From Microbulbifer thermotolerans (GTDB lineage: Bacteria > Pseudomonadota > Gammaproteobacteria > Pseudomonadales > Cellvibrionaceae), in the NCBI RefSeq assembly GCF_900112305.1, contig NZ_FOKT01000007.1, positions 1 to 64,000 on the forward strand: DNA of 64,000 nt. The letters are read 5' to 3'. Both the position numbers and the translations under genes were made by a program. Positions 1 through 8,499 of the stretch are shown piece after piece; the first letter of the stretch is position 1, and each line of letters starts with the position of its first letter. Under the pieces are notes generated by a model, which had not been told where the DNA came from, searched no databases, and worked only from the letters and a program-made list of their open reading frames with translations.

Positions 1-159
1 GTGTGAAGAGACGCACAGAGACTTGCGGTGTATTACTACAGTTTGTTTCACCGACTTATTTGGGTTGGCTGTCAGCGCTGAGAGATCAGCGAGGCAAACG
101 GACAGTCAAACGGCAAGGCAGAGCAAAAGCTCATAAGACCGGAGCCACCCAAGCCAGTT
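1..159 (+). other. Probable 23S-5S rRNA spacer
   Basis: This stretch precedes the 5S rRNA on the same strand and shows no credible coding region. A 23S 3' end is not visible, so the 23S gene, if present, ends left of the window. Calling it the 23S-5S spacer is inference from normal rRNA operon order. An open frame running through it into the 5S gene is a chance frame. Confidence 0.45.
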
Positions 160-277
160 TGCCTGACGACAATAGAGTTGTGGAACCACCTGATCCCATG
201 CCGAACTCAGAAGTGAAACGCAACATCGCCGATGGTAGTGTGGGGCTTCCCCATGTGAGAGTAGGTCATCGTCAGGC
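160..277 (+). rRNA. rrf: 5S ribosomal RNA
   Basis: The sequence carries the conserved gammaproteobacterial 5S core: CCATGCCGAACTCAGAAGTG around 196-215, then CGCCGATGGTAGTGTGGGG. The ends TGCCTGACGA and TCGTCAGGC pair to form helix I, which sets the boundaries to within a few bases. Length is about 118 nt against about 120 nt in E. coli. It is the last gene of an rRNA operon whose 16S and 23S lie left of the window, and a strong terminator follows at once. Confidence 0.95.
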
Positions 278-287
278 GCCAAATCGA

Positions 288-317
288 AAGGCCACCCAAC
301 TGGGTGGCCTTTTTTTA
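288..317 (+). terminator. Rho-independent terminator of the rRNA operon
   Basis: A perfect stem, AGGCCACCC / GGGTGGCCT with a four-base AACT loop, is followed by a run of T. It begins about ten bases after the 5S rRNA, the expected end of the rrn transcript. Confidence 0.9.
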
Positions 318-488
318 TGCCCGAAATCCACAGCCTTAACAAACCTGCAAAAATCTGCACGGCCTGTTTGATAACCTCCTGCACAAACCGCCCTTACCTC
401 CCGCAGGCGCGAGCAAAAAACCACCGCTGCTTTTTTATGCGCCTCCTGGGAAGTGGCGTAACGCCTTGATTTAACGGGGATATCCAGT

Positions 489-536
489 AGTTATACACAA
501 GTCTGTCCATGTCTTCTGTTAGTAACCGGGATGTCA
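489..536 (+). repeat. Direct repeat copy 1 with DnaA-box-like nonamer
   Basis: This 48 bp unit starts AGTTATACACA and ends GGGATGTCAT. It recurs at 633-681 with about 80 percent identity. Positions 491-499 read TTATACACA, which fits the relaxed DnaA-box consensus TTWTNCACA. Whether DnaA binds is not known. The unit could equally be a remnant of a duplicated spacer. Confidence 0.7.
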
Positions 537-632
537 TGGAGCAGTTGTGGGTGGAGAGGACAGGGGGCGATGTTTTTTTACGCGCTTAGTGACTGGCGGC
601 ATAAAATCGGGGGCTGGGGACAACTATCCCAT

Positions 633-681
633 AGTTATACACAGCTCTGTCCATGGTTTTTGTGAGTAACCAGGGTGTCAT
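633..681 (+). repeat. Direct repeat copy 2 with DnaA-box-like nonamer
   Basis: This is the second copy of the unit at 489-536, in the same orientation, starting 144 bp downstream. TTATACACA lies at 635-643, and the shared tail reads AGTAACCAGGGTGTCAT. Conserved stretches alternate with diverged ones. Confidence 0.7.
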
Positions 682-733
682 ATGACATTTTTATGAGTTG
701 GCAAGCGAGCAGATATTTCTCGGTTGGCAGATA

Positions 734-764
734 AAAAAATACCCCGCAGTAGCGGGGTATTTTG
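734..764 (-). terminator. Rho-independent terminator for the iron permease gene
   Basis: The stem ATACCCCG / CGGGGTAT has a short loop and lies about 28 bp beyond the stop codon of the minus-strand permease gene. On the minus strand it is followed by a T-run (A7 on the plus strand). It may also work weakly from the left. Confidence 0.85.
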
Positions 765-791
765 GGGATGCCTCAGGCGCTGCGGGTTGGA

Positions 792-2726
792 TCACACAGC
801 CTTCGCTGAGGAGGTGTTGCCGGGCTTTTTCCCCTTCAGTATCAGCCAGAGTGCGGCTACCAAAATCGCCGCCTGGAGGCCGATTCCCTGCCAAGTGGAG
901 TAGATACCCAGCCAGTCGAAGCTGAAAGAGATCGGCATCGGGCTGATGCCGATCAGTGCCGCTTCCTGAAGGGCTGCAATGGCCTTGCCGGCAAGCACAA
1001 ATGAAAGTGCCAGCAGTACCAAAGTTGTGACGGAGAAGAATTTGCCGAGTGGCAGTCGCGCCGAATAGCGCACCAGAATCCAGCCGATTATCGCCAGCAG
1101 GCCTGCGCCAGCTGTGACTCCTGTCCACAGGGCTACGTACTGGCCTTCCGCGGTCTGGGTGAGCAGGGACTGGTAGAAGAGGATGGTTTCAAAAATTTCC
1201 CGGTAGACGGCGATAAAGGCCAGGCCGGCAATGCCCCACAGGGTACCGGCGGTGAGACTTCGATTGACGCTTTCCTGGATATATTTCTGCCAGCTTTCCG
1301 TCTGAGTCTTGCTGTGCATCCAGAAACCCACGTAGAAAAGTACTGCGGCGGCCAATAACGCTGCCACGCCTTCCATCACCTCGCGGCTGGCGCCACTGAT
1401 GGCGATAAATTGCTGTGCCAGCACCCAAGTTGCAAAGCCGGCGATAAAGGCGCTGATCCAGCCGATGTGTACGTACTTGAGTGCGTCCCTGCGTTGTGTT
1501 TTCACAAGGATTGTCGTAAGCGCGATCACTACCAGCAGTGCCTCCAGGCCCTCGCGCAGAAGGATAATCAGGCTGGCGATAAACAGCGCTGTGTCGGAGA
1601 GGCTGGATTCCTGCAGCAGCGCTCCGGCCTGATCCAGGCGCTGAAGTATATCGCTGACTTGTTGTTCCACTACCTGTGGGTCACTGTTCGGATTCAGCTG
1701 TGCGCGCAGGTTGAGCAGGTCGCTTTCAATCGCGCGGCGCAGATCTGCGTCGTGGGAATCCAGCGTGTTTTCCAAAAGTTCGAAGCCGTCTAGATAAGCG
1801 CTAACGGCAAAAGTGCGGGCATCCTTGTAATCACCGCGCAGATAGGCCGCCAGCGCTTTCTGCAACTGGCCACGTGCGGTATCCATCGGATCCGCTGAGT
1901 CAGAGCTTTTCTTCTCAAATAGGGCCGTCGGGTCGGCACGCAATGCTGCGATGGTGTCCGCGGAGATCTCGGGCCGGTTCTTGTGCAGTACTTGCGGGCT
2001 GTACATCACCAAGTCCTGCAAGGCCAGAGGGGAGTCAGAGACATCGCCCACTGAATCAGTGAACGCGAGGCTGCCTACATAGAACGCCAGGGACCAGCGC
2101 TGCTGCTCTGTCAGTTGGCTGAAAGAGGCCATAGCTGTGCCGTCAATACCGTTGCTGATAGCGTCGTAGAGGCCGAGCAGCGAGCGGTTTTCCGCGCGTT
2201 CACGTTCGTGGAAGTTGGTGGGGGGCGGTTCCAGCTGTGCTGCCAGGGGGCCGTCGCCCATGCCGGTGTCGCCGTGACAGGCCACGCAATTAGCCCGGTA
2301 GAGTGTCCGGCTCTCCTCGACGCTGAGCAGTGATTGCGGCAGCGATAGGGTGGGGGCTATGGCGAGCAGCTTTTGACGCAATTGGGCGGTATGTGTCTGT
2401 ACTTCGCTCAGGCTGGCTTTGCGCCCAATAGCTGTTTGCAGGGCCTGGGCTTCCTTGCGGATGGCTTCAGCTTCCGGAGAGGGGGTGAGTTGACGTCCGC
2501 GATTGACCAGCAGATCTGCGAACTCTTCCATCTCTGCATATTCTTCCCCGTTGATGATTTCGCCGTTTTCCACGGCTTCCGAGTAGTCCACACCGATGTA
2601 TTCGGCCAGTTGCATAAGCTGGCGCAGCTCCTGTTCGGAAAGACCCGACTCCTGAGCCAGGGTGGGAATTGCGGTTAAGAAGAACAGCGCTGCTAAGAGG
2701 CGCCTCAAATACTGGGAGAGGGGCAT
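792..2726 (-). CDS. Cytochrome c-FTR1 family iron permease fusion
   Basis: The 644-residue protein probably imports iron across the inner membrane, with a haem domain handling electrons on the periplasmic side. A signal peptide (about 1-24) is followed by a helical region and a c-type haem motif CVACH at 147-151. A periplasmic helical domain then leads to an FTR1 membrane part from about residue 380. The iron-binding REGLE motif is at 391-395 and a second, REIFE, at 509-513, with seven or so hydrophobic helices. Plain FTR1/EfeU proteins are about 280 residues, so the N-terminal half is an added cytochrome-containing module, as seen in other proteobacterial FTR1 proteins. A Fur-box-like site lies about 50 bp upstream and a terminator follows, so it looks like a single-gene, iron-regulated unit. 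Confidence 0.9.
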   Translation of the reverse strand: MPLSQYLRRLLAALFFLTAIPTLAQESGLSEQELRQLMQLAEYIGVDYSEAVENGEIINGEEYAEMEEFADLLVNRGRQLTPSPEAEAIRKEAQALQTAIGRKASLSEVQTHTAQLRQKLLAIAPTLSLPQSLLSVEESRTLYRANCVACHGDTGMGDGPLAAQLEPPPTNFHERERAENRSLLGLYDAISNGIDGTAMASFSQLTEQQRWSLAFYVGSLAFTDSVGDVSDSPLALQDLVMYSPQVLHKNRPEISADTIAALRADPTALFEKKSSDSADPMDTARGQLQKALAAYLRGDYKDARTFAVSAYLDGFELLENTLDSHDADLRRAIESDLLNLRAQLNPNSDPQVVEQQVSDILQRLDQAGALLQESSLSDTALFIASLIILLREGLEALLVVIALTTILVKTQRRDALKYVHIGWISAFIAGFATWVLAQQFIAISGASREVMEGVAALLAAAVLFYVGFWMHSKTQTESWQKYIQESVNRSLTAGTLWGIAGLAFIAVYREIFETILFYQSLLTQTAEGQYVALWTGVTAGAGLLAIIGWILVRYSARLPLGKFFSVTTLVLLALSFVLAGKAIAALQEAALIGISPMPISFSFDWLGIYSTWQGIGLQAAILVAALWLILKGKKPGNTSSAKAV

Positions 2727-2774
2727 GGGATGTCCTTGTATTGACGCAAAAGACGTTGGTCGTTTGGCGTATAA

Positions 2775-2793
2775 TATTATTGATAATTATTCT
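2775..2793 (-). promoter_or_regulatory. Fur box upstream of the iron permease
   Basis: Read on the minus strand this is GAGAATAATTATCAATAAT. It matches the 19 bp Fur consensus GATAATGATAATCATTATC at 13 positions by hand count. It lies about 50 bp upstream of the permease start in an AT-rich promoter stretch, where Fur would block transcription when iron is plentiful. Confidence 0.7.
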
Positions 2794-2894
2794 CACAATA
2801 AAGTAGATATACCCCATCTTTACCCAGGAATTGGCTTTTGAAAGTCATTTTGCACAATGTAACTTTGCGCAATTGAAATAGCCGGAGTCCGCCA

Positions 2895-3374
2895 ATGAGC
2901 GACCTTTACTCTATATCATTCCAGAATGCCGATGGCTCCACAGCCTCTCTGGCGGCGTACCGGGGGCAGGTGCTGCTGATTGTAAACACTGCCAGCAAGT
3001 GTGGTTTCACTCCCCAATACAAAGGGTTGGAAGCCTTATACGAGAAGTACAAAGATCGGGGATTGGTGGTGCTGGGCTTCCCCTGTAATCAATTTGGTAA
3101 GCAGGAGCCGGGCAGCAATGACGAAATACAGCAATTCTGCGCGCTGAACTACGGTGTTACTTTCCCTGTCCATGCCAAGCTGGAAGTCAACGGCCCCGAT
3201 GCCCATCCGCTATTTGTGGCGCTCAAGCGGCGGGCGCCGGGCCTGCTGGGTACAGAGGCCATCAAGTGGAATTTCACCAAGTTCCTGGTGAGCCGGGACG
3301 GTCAGCAGGTCAAGCGCTTCGCGCCCAAAGACAAACCGGAGAATTTGGAATCAGAAATCGAGCGGCTACTGTGA
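2895..3374 (+). CDS. Glutathione peroxidase family protein (cysteine type)
   Basis: The 159-residue cytoplasmic protein reduces hydroperoxides using glutathione or thioredoxin. The family signature NTASKCGFT places the peroxidatic residue at Cys36; bacterial members carry Cys where animal enzymes have selenocysteine. The FPCNQFGKQEP motif supplies Gln70, and KWNFTKF supplies Trp125, completing the catalytic triad. Length equals that of E. coli BtuE-type enzymes. A degraded MarR/OhrR-type regulator gene lies directly downstream, suggesting the peroxidase was once paired with a peroxide-sensing repressor. Confidence 0.93.
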   Translation: MSDLYSISFQNADGSTASLAAYRGQVLLIVNTASKCGFTPQYKGLEALYEKYKDRGLVVLGFPCNQFGKQEPGSNDEIQQFCALNYGVTFPVHAKLEVNGPDAHPLFVALKRRAPGLLGTEAIKWNFTKFLVSRDGQQVKRFAPKDKPENLESEIERLL

Positions 3375-3388
3375 CAGGCCCGCTGAGG

Positions 3389-3810
3389 ATGGATCTCTCG
3401 CCCTAAGCCGCCAGCTGTGTTTTGCTCTCTACGCCGCCTTCAGGCCAATGGCTTGGGGCTACGGGACACCTTGGTGGGCACTGGGTGTGACCAGCCCTCA
3501 ATACTTAGTGTTGCTGATCCTCTGGGAGTGGACTGGGCAGGGTGAGGGGCTGATAACTGTGTGGCGCGCGTCGGCGCCGTCTGAAGCTGAGTTCGGGCAC
3601 TCCTGACCCAACGAATGGAAGAGCGCGGACTGGTTGTTCCAGCTTGCGCCCTGTGGTGGGTGGCGATCACCGACGCCGTGCGGGCTTAAACCGAGCGCAT
3701 GGGCCTTGCTAAAACAATTGTTCAATACGGCGCCACTGTCGCAGCCGGAGCTGGCAAGGCTCCACCATCAACTGTGTTGGTTGCTGGAGAAGTTTCAGGT
3801 CGCAAATTAA
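3389..3810 (+). pseudogene. Degraded MarR/OhrR-type regulator
   Basis: This stretch holds the remains of a MarR-family gene spread over all three frames. Frame 3409 onward reads RQLCFALYAAFRPMAWGYG and then LGVTSPQYLVLLILWEW, closely resembling the OhrR N-terminus with its conserved reactive Cys. Around 3581 a second frame gives LKLSSGT, around 3603 a third gives LTQRMEERGLV, and from 3706 the first frame resumes with LLKQLFNTAPLSQPELARL, ending at TAA 3808-3810. The span of about 140 codons fits the family. At least three frameshifts and several stops mean no intact protein. ATG 3389 is the probable old start. It sits 15 bp after the glutathione peroxidase gene, a natural partner for a peroxide sensor. 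The family assignment is by eye. Confidence 0.75.
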
Positions 3811-4166
3811 AGCGTTGTTTGCCATCGGTGGTTTGCGATTTGCGCAAACAGTACAACAGTGCGGAGGCGCATCCTAAAATTGTGCCGCGCAATGATGATT
3901 ATTAGGATGGTTGTTGACCTGTTTTACAGGGTGGGGGCATAATGCCAGCACTTGACCGCACTGTTGCGCAGAAATCGCCATGTATACTGTTTGTTTCAAT
4001 TCCTGGCACCTCTACCGCGCCTTAGCTTTCTCGCTGCGACTGCCGCGTCGCGGCATATAATTTTATTTCTTTACCTTCCGACAGAATTCCACACTGTATT
4101 TTTTGGGCGCGTAGACAGCGATTCGCGCGCTGTTTAGCCTCGGGCCAGATTAGGAGAGAAGCCCAG
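3811..4166 (+). other. leuA leader region
   Basis: No gene is supported here. The region holds a candidate sigma70 promoter (3914-3943) and a leader of more than 200 nt before leuA. I looked for a leucine-rich leader peptide with an attenuator and did not find a convincing one. Confidence 0.5.
3914..3943 (+). promoter_or_regulatory. Candidate sigma70 promoter of leuA
   Basis: TTGACC at 3914-3919 and CATAAT at 3938-3943 are separated by 18 bp. It is the best promoter match between the MarR pseudogene and leuA. It lies about 220 bp upstream of the start codon, which would give a long leader. Confidence 0.45.
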
Positions 4167-5702
4167 ATGAACACTAAAAAAGATAAATTAGTCATATTCG
4201 ATACGACTTTGCGCGATGGTGAGCAGAGCCCCGGCGCCTCCATGACCAAAGATGAAAAGATTCGCATTGCGCGCATGCTGGAGCGTATGCGCGTGGATGT
4301 GATCGAGGCGGGTTTCGCCATTGCGAGTCCCGGTGATTTTGAGGCGGTCCAGGCGGTGGCCGAGACAGTGAAGGACTCCCGGGTGTGCAGTCTGGCCCGC
4401 GCTGTGGGACCGGATATCAGCCGCGCTGGTGAGGCGCTCAAGAAGGCTAATGCGTCGCGTATCCATACCTTTATCGCCACCTCACCGATCCACATGAAGT
4501 ACAAGCTGCAGATGGAGCCGGAAAAGGTACTGGAGCGCGCGGTGGAAGCGGTCAAACTTGCGCGTCAATTCACAGATGATGTGGAGTTCTCACTAGAGGA
4601 TGGCAGCCGTTCCGAGCCGGAGTTTATGTACCGTATCATCGAGGCGGTAATTAACGCTGGCGCCGGTACTATCAATATTCCCGATACCGTAGGTTACGGT
4701 GAGCCCGGCGAATACGGGGCCATGTTCAGGCGCGTGATTGAAAATGTACCCAATTCCGATAAGGCAATTTTCTCCACGCACTGTCACAACGACCTGGGAT
4801 TGGCGGTAGCCAACTCACTGTCCGCGGTAATGAATGGTGTGCGCCAGGTGGAGTGCACCATCAATGGGCTCGGTGAGCGGGCGGGCAATGCCTCGCTGGA
4901 GGAAATCGTTATGGCGGTGCGCACCCGCCAGGATCTGTTCCCGGTGGAAACCGGAATAGACACCAGCCACATAGTGCCCACATCGCGGTTGGTATCCTCC
5001 ATCACTGGCTTTCCTGTGCAGCCGAACAAGGCAATTGTCGGCGCCAATGCCTTTGCCCATGAATCCGGTATCCATCAGGACGGTGTGCTCAAGCACCGCG
5101 AAACCTACGAAATCATGCGCGCCCAGGACGTGGGCTGGGGCCACAACCGCTTGGTGTTGGGCAAGCACTCAGGCCGCGCCGCGGTCAAAGCGCGCTATGA
5201 GGAGCTGGGTATTCATTTCGAGGATACCGCTGAGTTCCAGATGGTGTTTGAGCGCTTCAAGGCGCTGGCGGACAAGAAACACGAAATTTTTGATGAAGAC
5301 CTGCAATCTCTGGTCACCGGAACCGAGGCGCCTGTGGAGCGCTATCGGCTGGAGGACCTGGAAGTGCGCAGCAAGTTCGGCAGCCTGCCACAGGCGCAGC
5401 TGCGCCTGCTGATCGACGGCGAATCCCACCGCGTCGAAGCCTACGGCAGTGGCCCGGTCGATGCTACCTTCAAGGCGATCGAATCCATCGCCAAGAGCCA
5501 GGCAGATCTGAAACTCTACTCGGTCAATGCCGTCACCCAGGGTACAGATTCCCAGGGCACGGTTACCGTGCGCCTGGAGCGCGATGGGCGTTTGGTCAAC
5601 GGAGTCGGTGCCGATACCGATATTCTGGTGGCCTCGGCCCAGGCCTACCTGGACGCGTTAAATATGCTCGATTCCGGTGAGAACAAGAGAAAAGGCGTTT
5701 AA
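4167..5702 (+). CDS. leuA: 2-isopropylmalate synthase
   Basis: This 511-residue enzyme condenses acetyl-CoA with 2-oxoisovalerate, the committed step of leucine synthesis. The N-terminal TIM barrel starts with [15 protein letters not shown], whose Arg-Asp bind metal and substrate. [15 protein letters not shown] provides the HxH metal ligands, and a [11 protein letters not shown] motif follows. The C-terminal 110 residues form the LeuA allosteric dimer domain, where leucine feedback acts. Length matches the long bacterial form. AGGAGAG sits just upstream of the ATG. The next gene starts directly after the stop, so at least three genes may be co-transcribed. ilvE, another branched-chain amino acid gene, is at 49572. 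Confidence 0.97.
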   Translation: MNTKKDKLVIFDTTLRDGEQSPGASMTKDEKIRIARMLERMRVDVIEAGFAIASPGDFEAVQAVAETVKDSRVCSLARAVGPDISRAGEALKKANASRIHTFIATSPIHMKYKLQMEPEKVLERAVEAVKLARQFTDDVEFSLEDGSRSEPEFMYRIIEAVINAGAGTINIPDTVGYGEPGEYGAMFRRVIENVPNSDKAIFSTHCHNDLGLAVANSLSAVMNGVRQVECTINGLGERAGNASLEEIVMAVRTRQDLFPVETGIDTSHIVPTSRLVSSITGFPVQPNKAIVGANAFAHESGIHQDGVLKHRETYEIMRAQDVGWGHNRLVLGKHSGRAAVKARYEELGIHFEDTAEFQMVFERFKALADKKHEIFDEDLQSLVTGTEAPVERYRLEDLEVRSKFGSLPQAQLRLLIDGESHRVEAYGSGPVDATFKAIESIAKSQADLKLYSVNAVTQGTDSQGTVTVRLERDGRLVNGVGADTDILVASAQAYLDALNMLDSGENKRKGV

Positions 5703-6482
5703 GTGAACGAGTTGCAGCGGGCCGAATATCTGTCGGTAATGGGCGTGGTCAGCTATGTGCCGCGCTTCCTGCTGCCGCATGCTCCAGCGCCGCGCCAGGC
5801 GGAGTTGCCCCAAGAGCCCGCACCGGAAAGTCGCGCCCCGGAAGCGATTGGGCCGGCGGCTGTCACCGAGTTGACGGTCGCGGTATCGGCTACGCCCGCC
5901 GCCCAGCTGGCGGACCTGGGCATCTTGGAGCCCGGCACTTCCAAAACCACTGTTCGGGCTCCTGATACGCAAAAAACAGTCCCGGCGCGAGACCTATCTG
6001 ATACGCCGCGGACAGAGCCTGCCCCCGCCCCCTTTGTGCTCAGCTGCTGGTGGCTTGGCGGGGAACTGTTGGCGGTGGACAGCAGGGAGCCGGGAGCGGC
6101 ACTGCCGGTGGAGGCATTATTCAACAATATTGCCCGCGCGCTTGGGTGGCACCAATTGCCGCGCGAGCAGGACCGCCTGCGCTGGCCGCTGGCGGAGAAT
6201 CGCTTCGGGCCCGCCGCTTCGGCAGCGGAGGCGCGGGACACCTGTTCCGCCTGGCTGGAGGCCGCCAGTGCGCGCCGCCCCGTCAAGTCCATCTGGCTGA
6301 TGGGTCGGCAGGCGCGGGACTTCTGTGCGCCGGTCTCGTTGGAAAACACTATCAACGACTGGAAGGGGATCCGCGTGCTCGCTATGCCGAGCTTGTCGGA
6401 ATTGCTGCAGCAGCCGGAGCGCAAGCGAGACGTATGGCAGTTGCTGCGCCAAGCTTACCCCGAACAGACCCGGGCTCAATGA
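5703..6482 (+). CDS. HolD-like protein (candidate DNA polymerase III psi subunit)
   Basis: The 259-residue protein starts with GTG immediately after leuA and overlaps rimI by four bases. In E. coli the gene overlapping rimI is holD, encoding the psi subunit of the clamp loader. The N-terminus (NELQRAEYLSVMGVVSYVPR) resembles the psi tail that contacts chi. The C-terminal half ends with a leucine-rich part (MPSLSELLQQPERKRDVWQL) resembling the psi C-terminus (LTDL...ALWQQI). Between them is a Pro/Ala-rich linker of about 90 residues, making it nearly twice the size of E. coli psi (137). The call rests on synteny and faint similarity, since this subunit diverges fast. A plain conserved hypothetical is the alternative. 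Confidence 0.55.
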   Translation: MNELQRAEYLSVMGVVSYVPRFLLPHAPAPRQAELPQEPAPESRAPEAIGPAAVTELTVAVSATPAAQLADLGILEPGTSKTTVRAPDTQKTVPARDLSDTPRTEPAPAPFVLSCWWLGGELLAVDSREPGAALPVEALFNNIARALGWHQLPREQDRLRWPLAENRFGPAASAAEARDTCSAWLEAASARRPVKSIWLMGRQARDFCAPVSLENTINDWKGIRVLAMPSLSELLQQPERKRDVWQLLRQAYPEQTRAQ

Positions 6483-6943
6483 CTTTCCCGCCGGGCGCGC
6501 GTTTAATCGCGGCTAACGAAACGCACTGCGGCGCCTTCGCGACGCTGGCTCGCGCTGCCCACTCCCACCCCTGGACTGAAGCCCAATACCGGGACAGCCT
6601 GTGCGCTGGACACCAGTGCTGGCTGCTGTTGTCGGTGTGCGGCGAGCCTATCGCCTGTTGCGTGATTTCATCGCTGTTTGACGAAGCGGAAATTCTCGAT
6701 ATTGCCGTGGCGCCGGACTGGCGGCGGCGCGGTATCGCCGGGGCCCTGCTGCAGCGGCTGATCGCAGGCTTGCCGCGTCAGATTACTCGCGTCTTGTTGG
6801 AAGTACGCGCATCGAATGTTGCCGCCCTGTCTCTTTACCGCAAACTGGGTTTTTACGAGGACGGCGTGCGTAAAAATTATTATCCGGCGGAAGGTGGCGG
6901 GCGAGAGGATGCCGTACTGATGAGTCTCAATACTGCGCGTTGA
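6479..6943 (+). CDS. rimI: Ribosomal protein bS18 alanine N-acetyltransferase
   Basis: The 154-residue GNAT acetyltransferase is expected to acetylate the N-terminal alanine of ribosomal protein S18. The acetyl-CoA pyrophosphate-binding motif is DWRRRGIAGALL (family RRxGIG), preceded by the strand AEILDIAVAP. VLLEVRASNVAALSLYRKLGF is the RimI signature and is followed by YYP. The ATG overlaps the stop of the HolD-like gene (ATGA at 6479-6482), which fixes the start although the open frame runs much further upstream. Length fits RimI (about 150). Confidence 0.93.
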   Translation: MTFPPGARLIAANETHCGAFATLARAAHSHPWTEAQYRDSLCAGHQCWLLLSVCGEPIACCVISSLFDEAEILDIAVAPDWRRRGIAGALLQRLIAGLPRQITRVLLEVRASNVAALSLYRKLGFYEDGVRKNYYPAEGGGREDAVLMSLNTAR

Positions 6944-7076
6944 TTCGGCGAGTTTAAACGCTCGAACCAAGTGATCCACGCTGACTTGTGCGATGCGAAA
7001 TCGATAGCAGACAATAGTGACTCGAATCGCTCCTGGCGCGCGCGGGGCTGATAAACTATTGCCCGGTGTTGCCTAT

Positions 7077-7097
7077 ATCCACCGCAATCCGGTGGAT
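7077..7097 (+). promoter_or_regulatory. Hairpin in the 5' leader of the MATE gene
   Basis: A perfect 8 bp stem, ATCCACCG / CGGTGGAT with a 5-base loop, ends 25 bp before the MATE start codon. No T-run follows, so it is not an obvious terminator. It could affect translation or transcript stability, or be chance. Confidence 0.35.
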
Positions 7098-7122
7098 TTC
7101 AAATTTCCGCAAAGAGTTTTTC

Positions 7123-8499
7123 ATGGCGTTATCGCAAAAGCATCCCTCTCTGCTGGAAGGGTCCGTCGCCGGCCATCTACGCCGGCTGGCACTGCCGATG
7201 GTGTGGGGTATTCTCGCCACCATGTCCTTTAATGTGGTGGATACTTATTTTGTCGCCCAACTGGGCAATGCGCCGCTGGCGGCGATGAGTTTTACCTTCC
7301 CGGTGGTGATGGTGATCAACAGCGTCGCCATCGGGCTGGGGGCGGGGACTTCCTCGGCAGTGGCGCGGGCCTATGGCGCCGGAGATCTGGCACGGGTGCG
7401 GCGCTTGGTGACCGATGCTTCGCTGCTAGCGCTGCTGGTTGCTCTCGTGGTCAGTGGCGTGGGGCTCGCCACCATCGATCCCCTTTTCAGACTGCTCGGC
7501 GCCGCGCCGGAAATGCTGCCGTTGATTGCCGACTATATGGTGCCCTGGTACCTGGGTGCGGTATTTGCGGTGGTACCCATGGTGGCCTTGTCGGCGCTGC
7601 GCGCCATCGGTAACAGCGCCCTGACCGGACGCATTATGATGGCGGTGGCGTTTTTTAACCTGATTCTGGACCCACTACTGATTTTTGGCTTGCTGGGTTT
7701 CCCGCGCCTTGAATTACAGGGGGCTGCGCTGTCAACGGTTATCGCACGGGGTATCAGTTTTTTTATCGCACTTTATTTTTTGATACGGCGAGAGCATTTG
7801 ATGGCCGTACCGGGCTGGAAGCTCTCCCCGCTGTTGGAGTCCTGGCGGACGGTGCTGGCGGTGGGGCTGCCGGCGGTGGCCACCAATGTCATTATTCCCA
7901 TGGCCGGTGGTGTGGTGGTAGCGCTAGTGGCCGCGCACGGTGCCGATGCCGTGGCGGGGCTCGGCATTGCGCTGCGCATAGAGCCTGTAGCGCTGATTAT
8001 TTTCTACGCCCTCTCGTCGGTCGTGGGGCCATTTGTCGGCCAGAATGCGGGGGCGGGCAAAACGGCGCGCCTGCGGGAAACGGTCAGTGTGTTGGCGCGC
8101 TTCTGTGTCGGTTGTGGTTTCTCACTGGCGCTAGTGCTCTACGCCGTGGGACCGGCGTTGGCAGGGTTGTTCAGTGACTCCGAGGAAGTGTTGGCAGTGG
8201 CGGTGGCCTATCTGACCCTGGTGCCCGCCAGCTACGCTGGCTATGGATTTGTGATGTCCGCCAATGCCGCCTTTAACGGGCTCGGGCGTCCGTTGCCGGC
8301 TACGTTGATTTCCTTCCTGCGCGTACTTGGCGTCTATTTGCCCTTGGCTTGGCTGGGCAGTCATTACTGGGGAGTCAGTGGCCTATTTGTCGCTACGGGA
8401 ATATCCAATCTTCTGTTGGGAGCCCTGGCCTGGTGGTGGCTGCGTCGGGATATCGGCACTTGTGCCGCGCCGGGGGCGGCACAGCCCCAGGCCCGCTAG
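7123..8499 (+). CDS. MATE family multidrug/Na+ antiporter
   Basis: The 458-residue inner-membrane protein belongs to the multidrug and toxin extrusion family, exporting cationic compounds against Na+ or H+. It opens with LRRLALPMVWGILATMSFN and VDTYFVAQLG, the usual MatE start, and the two halves repeat the fold with about 12 hydrophobic helices. The second MatE half begins near AVGLPAVATNVIIP. The ATG at 7123 is preferred over upstream codons because the protein then starts as family members do. A repeat-rich gap follows. Confidence 0.9.
   Translation: MALSQKHPSLLEGSVAGHLRRLALPMVWGILATMSFNVVDTYFVAQLGNAPLAAMSFTFPVVMVINSVAIGLGAGTSSAVARAYGAGDLARVRRLVTDASLLALLVALVVSGVGLATIDPLFRLLGAAPEMLPLIADYMVPWYLGAVFAVVPMVALSALRAIGNSALTGRIMMAVAFFNLILDPLLIFGLLGFPRLELQGAALSTVIARGISFFIALYFLIRREHLMAVPGWKLSPLLESWRTVLAVGLPAVATNVIIPMAGGVVVALVAAHGADAVAGLGIALRIEPVALIIFYALSSVVGPFVGQNAGAGKTARLRETVSVLARFCVGCGFSLALVLYAVGPALAGLFSDSEEVLAVAVAYLTLVPASYAGYGFVMSANAAFNGLGRPLPATLISFLRVLGVYLPLAWLGSHYWGVSGLFVATGISNLLLGALAWWWLRRDIGTCAAPGAAQPQAR

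Larger units (their letters stand above)
318..735. other. Non-coding region after the rRNA operon
   Basis: No credible gene is seen here. The stretch separates the rrn terminator from the convergent terminator of the iron permease gene. Its only clear structure is the pair of direct repeats listed separately (489-536 and 633-681). The rest is unremarkable. Confidence 0.6.

Noticed and set aside
3-371. 122-codon open frame covering the 5S rRNA
   Set aside because: It runs across the 5S rRNA and its terminator; chance frame.
3944-4166. Leucine attenuator upstream of leuA
   Set aside because: No short open frame with a run of Leu codons followed by a terminator hairpin was found in the leader.
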